NCBI RefSeq assembly: GCF_900100945.1
Contig: NZ_FNCG01000028.1
Span: 1-52,557 of the forward strand
Length of the DNA: 52,557 nucleotides
Direction of reading: 5' to 3'
Origin: Mucilaginibacter gossypii
Lineage (GTDB): Bacteria > Bacteroidota > Bacteroidia > Sphingobacteriales > Sphingobacteriaceae
Below are positions 35,865-44,846 of this stretch, piece by piece. A program made the translations under genes and the position numbers. The first letter of the stretch is position 1. Each line of letters opens with the position of its first letter. The notes below the pieces were generated by a model, which was not told the DNA's origin, searched no databases, and was given only the letters and a program-made list of their open reading frames with translations.

Positions 35865-36614
35865 TTAGATGATATTAATGCCTGCTTCCTTGTATGCCGA
35901 AAGTTCTTCATTGTCTGGAGATACATCGGTAATGATGGTATCCAGTTCTGTTACCGGGCCTATGTAATAAGAATCGGCTTTATTTATTTTTTCTAAGGTG
36001 GATAAAGCGATAGTTTCTTTAGATACTTCTATCATGGTTTTCTTGATCTCGGCCTCTTCATAATCCCTGGTGGTGATGCCGATGGCAGGGTGCACACTGC
36101 AAATCCCGAAAATGCAAAGATCGGCCCGGATATTCCGGAAGGCATTGATGGTTTCATGGCCGATGGTAGTAAAGGACGATTTATACAGACGCCCACCGGC
36201 AAATATCACCTCAACCGTTGGATGATCTTCAAGCGCGCTTGCAACCGGAAAGCTGTTGGTAACTACGGTGATCCTCAAGTCATCTGGCAGGCTTTCAGCC
36301 ACAGCTAAGGTTGATGTACCGCCGTCAAAAAGTACAACCTGTCCGTCTTTTAAAAAGCTCAACACTTTTGATGCGATGACTTTCTTAGAGGCAATGTCAT
36401 GCTTTTCCCTCGCGCGGTAATGGTGCGGAATGGGAGAGTGGGCGACCGCGCCGCCCCTTACTGCTGTTAATAACTTCTGATCGGCCAATACTTTAATGTC
36501 GCGGCGTACAGTATCTTCCGAAACATTGAGTTTTTCGCTCAGTTCGGCAAGCATAACTTTGTTATCTTTTGATACGTGATCTAAAATAATCTGGAGTCTT
36601 TCTTCTCTTACCAT
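35865..36614 (-). CDS. DeoR/GlpR-family transcriptional regulator
   Basis: 249 aa from the ATG at 36614 (MVREERLQIILDHVSKDN); a longer frame to 36632 lacks homology and overlaps the operator. The DeoR helix-turn-helix (about 5-55: LSEKLNVSEDTVRRDIKVL) and a sugar-phosphate isomerase-like effector domain (about 75-235: VVLFDGGTSTLAVAESL) are both clear. It probably represses itself and the MFS exporter in response to a phosphorylated sugar or nucleoside product. Confidence 0.92.
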   Translation of the reverse strand: MVREERLQIILDHVSKDNKVMLAELSEKLNVSEDTVRRDIKVLADQKLLTAVRGGAVAHSPIPHHYRAREKHDIASKKVIASKVLSFLKDGQVVLFDGGTSTLAVAESLPDDLRITVVTNSFPVASALEDHPTVEVIFAGGRLYKSSFTTIGHETINAFRNIRADLCIFGICSVHPAIGITTRDYEEAEIKKTMIEVSKETIALSTLEKINKADSYYIGPVTELDTIITDVSPDNEELSAYKEAGINII

Positions 36615-36615
36615 G

Positions 36616-36661
36616 TTTGCAATATAATGCAAAGTTATAATTTATTTGCAAAATATTGCAA
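36616..36661 (-). promoter_or_regulatory. deoR promoter overlapped by TTGCAA operators
   Basis: On the minus strand TTG (36661-36659), 21 bases, TAACTTTG (36637-36630). The inverted repeat TTTGCA-ATATAA-TGCAAA (36616-36633) covers the -7 element up to the start codon, and TTGCAA-AATA-TTGCAA (36646-36661) covers the -33 element. Another TTGCAA lies at 36687-36692. This is a typical autoregulatory design and faces the divergent nucleotidase gene. Confidence 0.65.
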
Positions 36662-36680
36662 TAATGTTTTGTTTTGCTGC

Positions 36681-37241
36681 ATGAAATTGCAAACAAGAAA
36701 AACTATCGCCATCGATATGGACGGCGTTATGGCCGATGTCGAGCCGCAGCTGATCAAATATTATGAACAGTTGTACGGCATCACTACAACCCTTGAGGCT
36801 ATTGATGGCTTATCACATGCCGAGGCTTTTCCATTGGATGCTACAACGAAGGCTTCGTTGAATTTACCCGGATTTTTCCGCACACTGCCCGTTATGCCGG
36901 GCGCTATTGAGGCAATTAAAAAGCTGATGGAAGATTACGAGATATACATCGTATCGGCCGCTACGGAATTTCCGCTGTCGTTATTCGAAAAGTTGGAATG
37001 GCTTCAGGAGCATTTCCCGTTTATCAGCTGGCGTAATATTGTGCTGTGTGGCGATAAAAGCATCATTCATACCGATTACATGATAGATGACCATTGTAAA
37101 AACCTTGACTATTGCAACGGCAAGGCCATCATGTTTAATGCGCAGCACAATAAACACGAACGCCAACATGTGCGGGTTCACAATTGGGATGAAATATTAA
37201 ACCTGTTTGAAATGGAAAAAACCTCTGCAGATTTAGCATAG
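36681..37241 (+). CDS. 5'(3')-deoxyribonucleotidase (NT5C-type HAD)
   Basis: 186 aa from the ATG at 36681 (MKLQTRKTIAIDMDGVMADVE); the frame is open to 36627, but the extra 18 residues lie in the operator region. HAD motif I is AIDMDGVMAD, motif II is YIVSAATEF, and motif IV is TDYMIDDHC. It hydrolyses deoxynucleoside monophosphates and helps control dNTP pools. It diverges from the DeoR gene across the TTGCAA boxes, so that regulator may also affect it. The terminator overlaps its stop codon. Confidence 0.88.
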   Translation: MKLQTRKTIAIDMDGVMADVEPQLIKYYEQLYGITTTLEAIDGLSHAEAFPLDATTKASLNLPGFFRTLPVMPGAIEAIKKLMEDYEIYIVSAATEFPLSLFEKLEWLQEHFPFISWRNIVLCGDKSIIHTDYMIDDHCKNLDYCNGKAIMFNAQHNKHERQHVRVHNWDEILNLFEMEKTSADLA

Positions 37242-37262
37242 CATAATTTGCAGAGGTTTTTT
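37216..37262 (+). terminator. Terminator overlapping the nucleotidase stop codon
   Basis: Arms AAAAAACCTCTGCAGAT (37216-37232) and ATTTGCAGAGGTTTTTT (37246-37262) have one mismatch; the stop codon at 37239-37241 lies in the loop. Both ends carry A- or T-runs, so it may also terminate the minus-strand barrel gene. Confidence 0.85.
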
Positions 37263-37311
37263 GATAATGACAACTATCGCTTTAAGCTTTTGCCTTCCGC
37301 TTTTATAGGGG

Positions 37312-38160
37312 CTATTTCGTATCTATCCGGTAATTAAGTGATGCCGAAAAGCTGGTGCCCGCGCCGGTATTGCGCCCGGTAATAAAGGTGCCGCCGGTTA
37401 AAAACAGCGACAGGCTTTTGGCAAATGCATGGCCGTAGCTTAGCGATACCTGGTTAAAGGCAAAATTTTTACTGGCGCTTGGGTTTACGTTAAAATCCTT
37501 ATTGATACTGGTAGCATAAAAGCCGCCTACACTTAAGGAAATTTGCTCGCGGAATTTTTTATCAAGCGTTAAGCCATAAGTGGCATTGTACCTGTCCTGG
37601 AAAACGCTTTCGTAACCAAAATATTCGCGTACACCGTTTTCGAGAATGAAGAATGAGTTTTTACCAAACAAATGCCCGCTGCCTGCAAAGGCCAGTTTAA
37701 GTTCGGCCCCTTTTTGGTTATAGCCCAGCGCGGTGTTGGTGTACATGGGTAAAATAGCCGTACCCTGTAAGCTGAAGTAATATTTATAATTGATATTGGC
37801 CAGGTAGTACCTGATACCCACTTCCAGATCCTGGAAACCTGAACTTTTGCTGGTGCCCAGATCTGTACTAAAGGTATTCATTACATAAGGTGCCAGTACC
37901 GACAGGGTAAACCTGCGACTTAAACCAACTTCCGAATATAAAGAATAGCTCCATGAACTGAACTTACCGTTATTGGCAAAGGCACCTTTATGGCTGTCGG
38001 CATCCCAGGCTTTATTGGCAAAAAAGTAAGTTGCCGATGGCGATAGTGAGATCCTGCCCGGCCTTACCGGGAACCCTCCGGCATAACTTTTACCCGTAGC
38101 AATGGCGAATATTACTATCCCAATAAGCAAATATTTTGATAAAGTATTTTTCAAGGTCAT
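37312..38160 (-). CDS. Outer-membrane beta-barrel protein
   Basis: A 282-aa protein with a signal peptide (LLIGIVIFAIATGKSYAG) and a run of alternating amphipathic strands ending in an aromatic-rich strand (FSASLNYRIDTK). It probably forms a 12-strand or similar barrel. I do not assign a substrate. It follows the esterase-like gene by 21 bases and is the last gene of the acyltransferase/esterase/barrel unit. Confidence 0.75.
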   Translation of the reverse strand: MTLKNTLSKYLLIGIVIFAIATGKSYAGGFPVRPGRISLSPSATYFFANKAWDADSHKGAFANNGKFSSWSYSLYSEVGLSRRFTLSVLAPYVMNTFSTDLGTSKSSGFQDLEVGIRYYLANINYKYYFSLQGTAILPMYTNTALGYNQKGAELKLAFAGSGHLFGKNSFFILENGVREYFGYESVFQDRYNATYGLTLDKKFREQISLSVGGFYATSINKDFNVNPSASKNFAFNQVSLSYGHAFAKSLSLFLTGGTFITGRNTGAGTSFSASLNYRIDTK

Positions 38161-38181
38161 GTGTTTAAGATTTTAAAAGTT

Positions 38182-39525
38182 TTAAAACAAACCGAAGGTA
38201 TCGCGCATCCAACGGCCCTCATAATCTTTGTATACCTGGCTCACCTCATGTGCAAGGTTTTTAAATACCATTACGTGTTTATCAGTATTCATTGAGTTAA
38301 ATACCGCGTAACCATTGGCGGGCGGTACGTAGGGGTCTAAAAGGCCCAAGCCTAAAATTGTTGGACATTTTATAGTTGTTGCAAAGTTTTTTGCATCGTA
38401 ATAATCAAGATTGTTTAATACCTGGTTAAAGGTTACGCCGGGTTTGCTTAAAACATATTTTTTAATATCGTTAATGGGCCATTCAACAGCGCCCACCAAA
38501 TTGCGGATATCGCTCATGATGGGGTTTTGTGCCGAGCAAAGGTTTATACGATGATCGACGCCTGAAAGCGCAAGGGATAAATAACCGCCCATACTACCGC
38601 CGGTTGCCAGGATCTGATCGTGTCTTAAATTGGGCTGCGCGTAAATAAAATCAACAGCGCGTACGCAATCCATAATTACACCGCGCATTACGTATTTGTT
38701 TTTATCCTCAATATGGTAGGAGATAAAGGCATCCCGCTCGGTGTGGATCACATCGCGGCTGGTACCTTGCCCACGGGTATTAAGCGTGATGATTACCAGG
38801 TCGGGGTCTGACCCTACTATAGGGTATAGTTTTACCTGGTAGCCAGGTAAGCCAAGCAATACCGAAAACTTTTTGTTTTTATTTTTGCTGATGGGTACCG
38901 TCATGTAACCGCGGATGGTAAGGTTATCCAGCGATTTCATTTCTATTTCGTAAACCTTGCGGTTTTCGGTGTTCATGGATGGTGCTTCGGTAATTTTGTA
39001 ATTGGGTTTCACTTTGGCCAGTTCATCTTTGGCGGTTTGCCAAAACTGGTCAAAATCGGCCGGCCGGGCATATTGCGACCGGATTTCATCCGGCCTGATC
39101 CCAAAAGCGCGACGGGTGGTATCGTCATAATCGCTCACATTGATCATCATGTTAACCTTGTAAAAACCTGTTTTTAGGTTAGGCACCTCAAAATCATATT
39201 TGGAAGTGCTTTTTTTGCTAAGGTTTACCGGCTTTGACAGGGTTTTAACAATTTGCCCATTTTCGGTGGTGATATTGTATGATATGCTACCTTCCTGGTT
39301 AGTATCATAAGTGTTTTTAATTTCAAAGCTGAACGAGGCGGTTGAACTGAATATACCATCCTTATTATTGATAGTTAATACCGTTGATACTTCATCATCA
39401 CCACTGCTTTTGTCGGTATTCTCCGCTGGGTCTTTTTCAGTTTCCTGGGCCATGGCCGGTAGGGCGGCGCACCAGGTCAGTAAAGCGAAAGTAATGATCA
39501 GTAGTTTGTTAGCGTTTTTTAGCAT
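38182..39525 (-). CDS. Secreted acetylxylan-esterase-like alpha/beta hydrolase
   Basis: 447 aa from the ATG at 39525 (MLKNANKLLIITFALL, signal peptide); an upstream ATG at 39558 is less likely because it overlaps the preceding gene. An N-terminal beta-rich domain (about 30-165) precedes an AXE1/CE7-like hydrolase domain: QYARPADFDQFWQTAKDEL, NTRGQG, the nucleophile Ser311 in GGSMGG, an aspartate in GLLDPYVPP and a histidine in LAHEVS. It should remove acetyl groups from a glycan outside the cytoplasm. An acyltransferase gene ends 7 bases upstream. Confidence 0.85.
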   Translation of the reverse strand: MLKNANKLLIITFALLTWCAALPAMAQETEKDPAENTDKSSGDDEVSTVLTINNKDGIFSSTASFSFEIKNTYDTNQEGSISYNITTENGQIVKTLSKPVNLSKKSTSKYDFEVPNLKTGFYKVNMMINVSDYDDTTRRAFGIRPDEIRSQYARPADFDQFWQTAKDELAKVKPNYKITEAPSMNTENRKVYEIEMKSLDNLTIRGYMTVPISKNKNKKFSVLLGLPGYQVKLYPIVGSDPDLVIITLNTRGQGTSRDVIHTERDAFISYHIEDKNKYVMRGVIMDCVRAVDFIYAQPNLRHDQILATGGSMGGYLSLALSGVDHRINLCSAQNPIMSDIRNLVGAVEWPINDIKKYVLSKPGVTFNQVLNNLDYYDAKNFATTIKCPTILGLGLLDPYVPPANGYAVFNSMNTDKHVMVFKNLAHEVSQVYKDYEGRWMRDTFGLF

Positions 39526-39532
39526 GTTGTAA

Positions 39533-40765
39533 TTAGGCTTTGATCTTAGCTGATTCATTTTCGGGATTGCGTGCTTGGTTTTTAATCAGGAAATCAGACT
39601 TGCGGATATAGTGATTAAGCGGTTCTTCAATTAATTTAAACAGCGTTATGGAAACCATATTTAAAACGATAAAGGCGTACAAAAGGTTTAAACTATCATA
39701 CTCAAAAGGCGAATGCCAGTCGACACCCCATTTATCATAAAGCTCAAAAACATAATCGTTAAGACTGTTCATGCCCTGATGGATAAAATTGTACATAAAG
39801 CCTAAGTGGATCAGGTAAAATATGTAGGAGCTTTTGCCCAGCAGTTCAATAAAAGGGTGTGCTAAAAACTTTTTAAGGAGGGTAGTTTCGGTAAGCAAGC
39901 CATAAAAGAAGATTGCAATCGAGGTAGCCAGTAGATAGTTATTGGTTATAATGCCCCAGGGATTATGCAAACCGGCTTCATATCCTTTCGGGATAGTTAA
40001 CGTAGACATGATCCACACGCAAAAAAAGATCAGGAAAAAGCCCAGGTAAGTGAACTTCTTTTTGCTTGTACCATCCAGCTTTTGTTTGCGTACTATGAGC
40101 GCCAGCTGAATGCCCGCATAAAACTCAAAGCATCGGCCTAAAAAGGTGTACAGCATCATGAACGTAAAGTTGCCGAAGAAGCCGAACCAGTTTACATGAC
40201 TAAAGATGAGTACAAGCAGAGCCCCTAAACCGGTAACCGCGATAGGCTGGATATAAAACTTTTTGTATTTAGTGGCGATAAGGAAAATAAATGGCGCCGA
40301 AAAGTAAAAACATTCTTCAACCGTGAGCGACCAGCCCTGGGCAATGCCCGTAAACTTAAACTGGTCAAAAAAGCCGCGCACAAAAACGATATTCATAAAA
40401 AACATAACCACCGGGTTTTGTCCTGCTGTTACTGTTTGGTTTTGGGTAAAATGATAAGCTATGAACGCGCCAATGGTAAGCAAGGCATACATGGGATAGA
40501 TGCGCGCCACCCGGTTTTTAAGGTATTGCAGAAACCAGGCTTTTGTTAATTTAAAACTATCAAAATAACGAAATGCGATCAAAAAGCCCGAAAGCACAAA
40601 GAAAATAGTAACCCCGATATGGAACTCGTTAAAGAAACGTTGCACAGAGTGGGGAAATTTCTCATCAAACACATAGGCAAAATGCGATATGAAAACTAGG
40701 TAAGCCGCCATGGCCCTTACACCGGTTAACGCCGGGATATAATTGGATTGTGCTCTTTGTGACAA
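39533..40765 (-). CDS. Acyltransferase 3 family membrane protein (OafA-like)
   Basis: A 410-aa protein with about ten membrane helices. The opening YIPALTGVRAMAAYLVFISH and FFVLSGFLIAFRYF are family hallmarks; the conserved histidine lies in FISHFAY. Such proteins transfer acetyl or other acyl groups to exported glycans. The frame opens after a TGA and has no early ATG, so the start is TTG at 40765. It is the first gene of a three-gene unit with a deacetylase-like enzyme and a barrel. Confidence 0.88.
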   Translation of the reverse strand: MSQRAQSNYIPALTGVRAMAAYLVFISHFAYVFDEKFPHSVQRFFNEFHIGVTIFFVLSGFLIAFRYFDSFKLTKAWFLQYLKNRVARIYPMYALLTIGAFIAYHFTQNQTVTAGQNPVVMFFMNIVFVRGFFDQFKFTGIAQGWSLTVEECFYFSAPFIFLIATKYKKFYIQPIAVTGLGALLVLIFSHVNWFGFFGNFTFMMLYTFLGRCFEFYAGIQLALIVRKQKLDGTSKKKFTYLGFFLIFFCVWIMSTLTIPKGYEAGLHNPWGIITNNYLLATSIAIFFYGLLTETTLLKKFLAHPFIELLGKSSYIFYLIHLGFMYNFIHQGMNSLNDYVFELYDKWGVDWHSPFEYDSLNLLYAFIVLNMVSITLFKLIEEPLNHYIRKSDFLIKNQARNPENESAKIKA

Positions 40766-40987
40766 AATAGACGTATTTAACTTTCAGATGAATTTAATTA
40801 TACGTAAATGTTTGCAAAAGGGATACCAATGTTTAGAAAGTAACAGCTGACAAGTGGTGATATTTTAAGTTGCAGTGGCAGTTTTTAGTTGCAGGGGGAA
40901 GAGCATTGATTTGCTTATTCGTTAAACCAGAACCGGGATTTGGGGAATTTGCCGGATTGATGGATTTTACCTGAAAATCCGAGTAAT

Positions 40988-41083
40988 CTCTCGCCGTTGT
41001 TGGTGTTGTCACCAACAACTTCTATTTGTTCAATACATCATATTCTAAATGTTGTTGGTGACAACACCAACAACGGCAGAGAG
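40988..41083. repeat. Nested palindrome of two GTTGGTG copies
   Basis: Left arm 40988-41019 and right arm 41051-41083 are inverted copies with a single base insertion, and each is itself a palindrome (GTTGTTGGTG/CACCAACAAC). The spacer is 31 bases. It occupies the 387-base gap between the acyltransferase and radical SAM genes; the rest of the gap shows no gene. Confidence 0.85.
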
Positions 41084-41152
41084 GGAATCGCACAAACCTC
41101 GTTTTTTCTGAAAAACTACCACGGCATAAAAAATCCTGACAATCCTCAAATC

Positions 41153-42109
41153 CTATAAATCAAGGTTCAGACCACTTCCCTGCACCACACCTCTGCTCAA
41201 AATTCTTTGATCAATATAATACTGGATCTCTGATTTTTTCAAACCCCAGTTGGGAGCGATGAGCAGTTCGCGGTCGCTGAGACCGAAGAGGCGCTGGATC
41301 ACGATATCAGGGCGAACAAGCGGTAACAGCTCACACAGAAAATCGGCATATTCGTCAATACCAAACAGGTGGAAGGGTTCGCGTTTGTATTTTACGCCCA
41401 TTACCGAGCCTTCAACAATATGAAGGTGGTGGAATTTTACAAACTTGATCTGTTTAAAACGGTTGATCTCGTCGGCATATTTCAGCATCATTTCTTTAGT
41501 TTCCCAGGGGAAACCGAAAATGGTATGCACGCAAATGTCCAGTTTTGAATTTTCGACCAAACTCAGGGCTTTTACCAGTTCTTCATGGCTGCAGCCGCGG
41601 TTAATCTGGTTCAGGGTATCGTTATAGATACTTTCCATCCCCATTTCCAGGTCAACATCAAAACGATCGGTATAGCTTTCCAATAAAGCAATCTTTTCCG
41701 CATCGATACAATCGGGCCGGGTACCTACCGAAAGGCCTACGATATCTTTGGTGCCGTAGCTCAGGGCTTCGTCGTAAAGCATTTTGAGGTAATGAGCGGG
41801 CGCGTAGGTGTTGGTATTGGGCTGAAAGTAAATAATAAACTTATCAGCCTTGTTGCCTTTACGGGCACGTTCCATACCTTCCTCAACCTGTTGGCGTACT
41901 GTGGGGGCGTTACGGCTTACGGAAGGCGTAAATGAATCAACATTACAATAAGTACAACCGCCGTAACCCTTCGACCCATCCCGGTTGGGGCAGGTAAAAC
42001 CACCATCAACAATTACTTTAAACACGCGATGGCCTTTGTATTTTTCCTTAAGCCATGGCCCGTAATTGTTATAGCCTTTTTCCCAGGTTGTTATTGTTTG
42101 CTGTTCCAC
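41153..42109 (-). CDS. YhcC-like (TIGR01212) radical SAM protein
   Basis: A 318-aa protein starting at GTG (42109). The iron-sulfur cluster cysteines are Cys40, Cys52 and Cys55 in TCPNRDGSKGYGGCTYCN, the spacing typical of YhcC/Elp3-related enzymes and not the canonical CxxxCxxC. VGLSVGTRPDCI and CVHTIFGFPWETKEMM follow as expected. The function of the family is not settled; tRNA or redox-linked modification has been suggested. Single gene. Confidence 0.9.
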   Translation of the reverse strand: MEQQTITTWEKGYNNYGPWLKEKYKGHRVFKVIVDGGFTCPNRDGSKGYGGCTYCNVDSFTPSVSRNAPTVRQQVEEGMERARKGNKADKFIIYFQPNTNTYAPAHYLKMLYDEALSYGTKDIVGLSVGTRPDCIDAEKIALLESYTDRFDVDLEMGMESIYNDTLNQINRGCSHEELVKALSLVENSKLDICVHTIFGFPWETKEMMLKYADEINRFKQIKFVKFHHLHIVEGSVMGVKYKREPFHLFGIDEYADFLCELLPLVRPDIVIQRLFGLSDRELLIAPNWGLKKSEIQYYIDQRILSRGVVQGSGLNLDL

Positions 42110-42247
42110 TTTGCTTTCCTTTTGATGATGTCACCGATTGTTGTGATTATCACCGGTTGAGCGGCAAAGATAGTGAATTTTGGACGAGTCAAAAAGTTAG
42201 TCTGTTTGCGCCTGCAGGTCACAAAAAATACCAATTAGTGTCTTAAT

Positions 42248-42255
42248 TATATTTG
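42248..42255 (+). promoter_or_regulatory. Possible -7 element TATATTTG
   Basis: Exact TAnnTTTG match 61 bases before the hypothetical lipoprotein start. No good -33 partner was found. Confidence 0.3.
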
Positions 42256-42316
42256 CAAGTTTGCGTTGCATCTTAAATTTACTTAATTATGTATTATCTA
42301 AAGCCTTATCAAAACA

Positions 42317-42799
42317 ATGAAAGTTTTCTTCCTGCTAATTATAGCTCAGCTGTTGTGTAATTGCAATTCAAATACTAAAAGTAAAACAGATATGGGATCT
42401 GTACACAAGGTTCGATATAATTCTGCCAGCATGACTTATCAGGAAAAATTAAAAAGTTGCAAGGCAGATTACCCGTTTGTGCGATGGCGCGAAGCATTTA
42501 ATGAAGGATTTGAACAATACACTGAAGAAAATTGCAATAGGTTTAAACTTATTTTTGATAATTTGATCAGCGATTTAATAAGGCTTGGCGAACATTCGCA
42601 AAGTGCTGAGAAGGTGAACGCTTTTAAAAAGGCGGTGTTGACATTAAATAATTTAAGCGCTGAAGACGATAGCCTGATTGAAACCGGCGAGCGGGAGGAT
42701 CTTTGTGCACTGGTCGATCAAATTACTATAGCCTGCGGCCTCAATCCTAAAGATTTTGGCGGAGGTGAGGGGTTAGCCAGCGAGTGGAGAGAATGGTAA
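42317..42799 (+). CDS. Hypothetical lipoprotein
   Basis: A 160-aa protein with a short lipoprotein-like signal (MKVFFLLIIAQLLCNC). The mature part is helical and acidic, with conserved-looking WREAFNEGFEQY. I do not recognise it. It converges with the DUF5995 gene (30 bases) and looks monocistronic. Confidence 0.65.
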   Translation: MKVFFLLIIAQLLCNCNSNTKSKTDMGSVHKVRYNSASMTYQEKLKSCKADYPFVRWREAFNEGFEQYTEENCNRFKLIFDNLISDLIRLGEHSQSAEKVNAFKKAVLTLNNLSAEDDSLIETGEREDLCALVDQITIACGLNPKDFGGGEGLASEWREW

Positions 42800-42829
42800 G
42801 ATAATAACGTGAGATAGATTTTGACTTTG

Positions 42830-43636
42830 TCAGGTTGAGGGAGTTGGGTTCACCTTCAAATAAGTCTTTTTATAAGTACTCAAAATCTCAGTTATTTTGG
42901 ATGGGTCCCGTTTTTCAAACAGGTGAATGATCCATACGGTAATACGCAGCATCCCAACCGGGTTAACAATGCCAAGTCCCAGTTTATTGATATCACTATC
43001 CCTGCTGGCAATCTGCTTAGGGTAAGCATCCCCGTTACGGGTAAACAGGTCTTCGGCAAAGCACCAGGCGCCATCGCGGGCATTGCCAAGGGCAAACTGG
43101 ATGAGGATAGAATTATTTTGCGCATGCAGGCCCGCCAGTGACAGCAGCGGCGAGATCCGGTTCAGCTCGCTTATCACCTCGTAAGTAAGCGCCGAAAGTA
43201 TAGTATTGATGGAATTAAAATCATTATGGACCTCGGTTAGCGGTTGGTTGAGATTTCGCGCCACTTCTACAACAGCAACACCCAAATCAAGGTTGATATG
43301 CGCGTTCATGCCAATGAGCAGGTGCTGCAGTACCAGTCTCGACGGTTTATCAAAAATGCTAAAAGCCAACTCCCACGACTGTGAGCAGGGCTGTTTTTGC
43401 TGCCAGCAATGATAAGCCATAATGTACCTGTTGGCGAAGATCACGTCCAGTTGTTCCATACGGGCAGGGTTTTCAAACTCACCGTTCTGGATGCCTTCCC
43501 TTACCTTGCAGGTAACCTTATGGTACAGGGCTGCAAAATATCCGGCGCGGCTGTCGGTTTTTATAGCATCGGCAATAATGGCCTCTAACTGTTCAATAAT
43601 CTGGTTAATAGTTTGGGCTGGTGCAATAGGTTCCAT
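42830..43636 (-). CDS. DUF5995 family protein
   Basis: A 268-aa helical protein. YFAALYHKVTCKVREGI, RYIMAYHCW and LQHLLIGMNAHINLDLGVA are features I associate with DUF5995. Several histidines in the last two could bind metal, which is an inference. No signal peptide. Function unknown. Confidence 0.78.
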   Translation of the reverse strand: MEPIAPAQTINQIIEQLEAIIADAIKTDSRAGYFAALYHKVTCKVREGIQNGEFENPARMEQLDVIFANRYIMAYHCWQQKQPCSQSWELAFSIFDKPSRLVLQHLLIGMNAHINLDLGVAVVEVARNLNQPLTEVHNDFNSINTILSALTYEVISELNRISPLLSLAGLHAQNNSILIQFALGNARDGAWCFAEDLFTRNGDAYPKQIASRDSDINKLGLGIVNPVGMLRITVWIIHLFEKRDPSKITEILSTYKKTYLKVNPTPST

Positions 43637-43777
43637 AGCAGGAAGATAAGTCCAGGTAAATTAATTATTTTAAAGATATGATTTTTGTTGGTCGAAAAAT
43701 CAGGTAATATCGTTATTGGGTGCTATTGGTAATTTGTGTATTTTCACAGCATTGTATACCAACAACACCTGAGCTTT

Positions 43778-44461
43778 ATGCGCAAATTTTTTTCCCTCCT
43801 GTTACTGTGTGCTGCCTTTATGGATGCAGGTGCCCAGCAAAAAAGCGTACTTAGCCGATGGAACCCCGGAAGCTATTACGACCTGCAAAACAACAAAATA
43901 ACCGGCTTTATTAGATGGAATGTCCCTAATCGTAGTCTTTTCAAAGGCGTAGGTGATGATTTTCTGTATCGTGTTACTGTTGATGGCGATAAACAAAAGA
44001 TTAAAACTGCGCAGTTTCGGGCTTTTGTAATAGGGATAGATAGCTTCGTAGTATCGCATAATAAAGACCTTGAGCTTTTTCCTATTTTGCTGGTGCTTAT
44101 TGATAGGCCAACCAAACTATATGTACGCCTGCGTTATAATCAAACTGCTGTGGGAGGCTTTGGTAGCGGAGCCACCATGTTTTACTCCAATCTTGACAGA
44201 ACTTATTACTATGGCCCGGATCCCGACAACGTTACTGAGCTCGACCGCCAACATTTTATTGAAGTTATGAGCGATATAGTGAGCGATAAGCCGAGACTGG
44301 TGGAAAAAATCAAGAACAAAGATTACCGCAAAGGCGATATGGAGGACATTCTTGACGAATATTATTTTGAACGGAACGCCCAAATAGCTAAAGAGGAGGC
44401 AGAGAAGAAAAGTGAAGAGAAAAACAAGAAGAAGGGAGAGGCAAAAAATGTTGATGAATAA
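43778..44461 (+). CDS. Hypothetical secreted protein
   Basis: 227 aa from the ATG at 43778 (MRKFFSLLLLCAAFMDAGAQQ, signal peptide); an upstream GTG at 43736 would disrupt the signal sequence and is rejected. The mature part has a beta-rich middle and a highly charged C-terminal tail (EEKNKKKGEAKNVDE). Family not recognised. It is probably periplasmic or surface-attached. Confidence 0.7.
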   Translation: MRKFFSLLLLCAAFMDAGAQQKSVLSRWNPGSYYDLQNNKITGFIRWNVPNRSLFKGVGDDFLYRVTVDGDKQKIKTAQFRAFVIGIDSFVVSHNKDLELFPILLVLIDRPTKLYVRLRYNQTAVGGFGSGATMFYSNLDRTYYYGPDPDNVTELDRQHFIEVMSDIVSDKPRLVEKIKNKDYRKGDMEDILDEYYFERNAQIAKEEAEKKSEEKNKKKGEAKNVDE

Positions 44462-44681
44462 CAATTAACGGCTAAATAGTGTATTGATAGTGAAATATGT
44501 TTTTAATTGTAGCGAAAATTTGCTGGTAATAATAATAAATTAATAATGTTTATCCCTTCAAGCGATGAGATTTATAAAAGTGCTTTGAATGTACTAAAAA
44601 CAAGCTTTTTAATAAAACCATAGCCCGTTTTATACGTACTAATTATAGTATTAATTAATTATTCACCTAAAATTAAACACT

Positions 44682-44765
44682 ATGATTACGTTATTATTGG
44701 CATTAAGCGCAAGTGCATTATGCGGTTTTTTTGTTGCGCACAGTACAAAGGAAAATGAATGTTAA
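44682..44765 (+). CDS. Possible 27-aa membrane peptide
   Basis: An ATG-initiated frame encoding MITLLLALSASALCGFFVAH plus a short polar tail. The hydrophobic stretch could span the membrane. Thirty bases after its stop there is a good terminator, so a short transcript probably ends here; an RNA gene is the alternative. The upstream 200 bases (44480-44680) show no other frame. Confidence 0.35.
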   Translation: MITLLLALSASALCGFFVAHSTKENEC

Positions 44766-44795
44766 ATGTAATAGACTAAACGGGGTAATTATGTG

Positions 44796-44826
44796 AAAAG
44801 GCTGATCAGAGATGATTAGCCTTTTT
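44796..44826 (+). terminator. Intrinsic terminator after the 27-aa frame
   Basis: Arms AAAAGGCTGATC (44796-44807) and GATTAGCCTTTT (44814-44825) with one G-T pair, then T. It separates the small frame from the RAYT 2 repeats. Confidence 0.75.
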
Positions 44827-44846
44827 GTTGAAGAAATAACCTTTGA

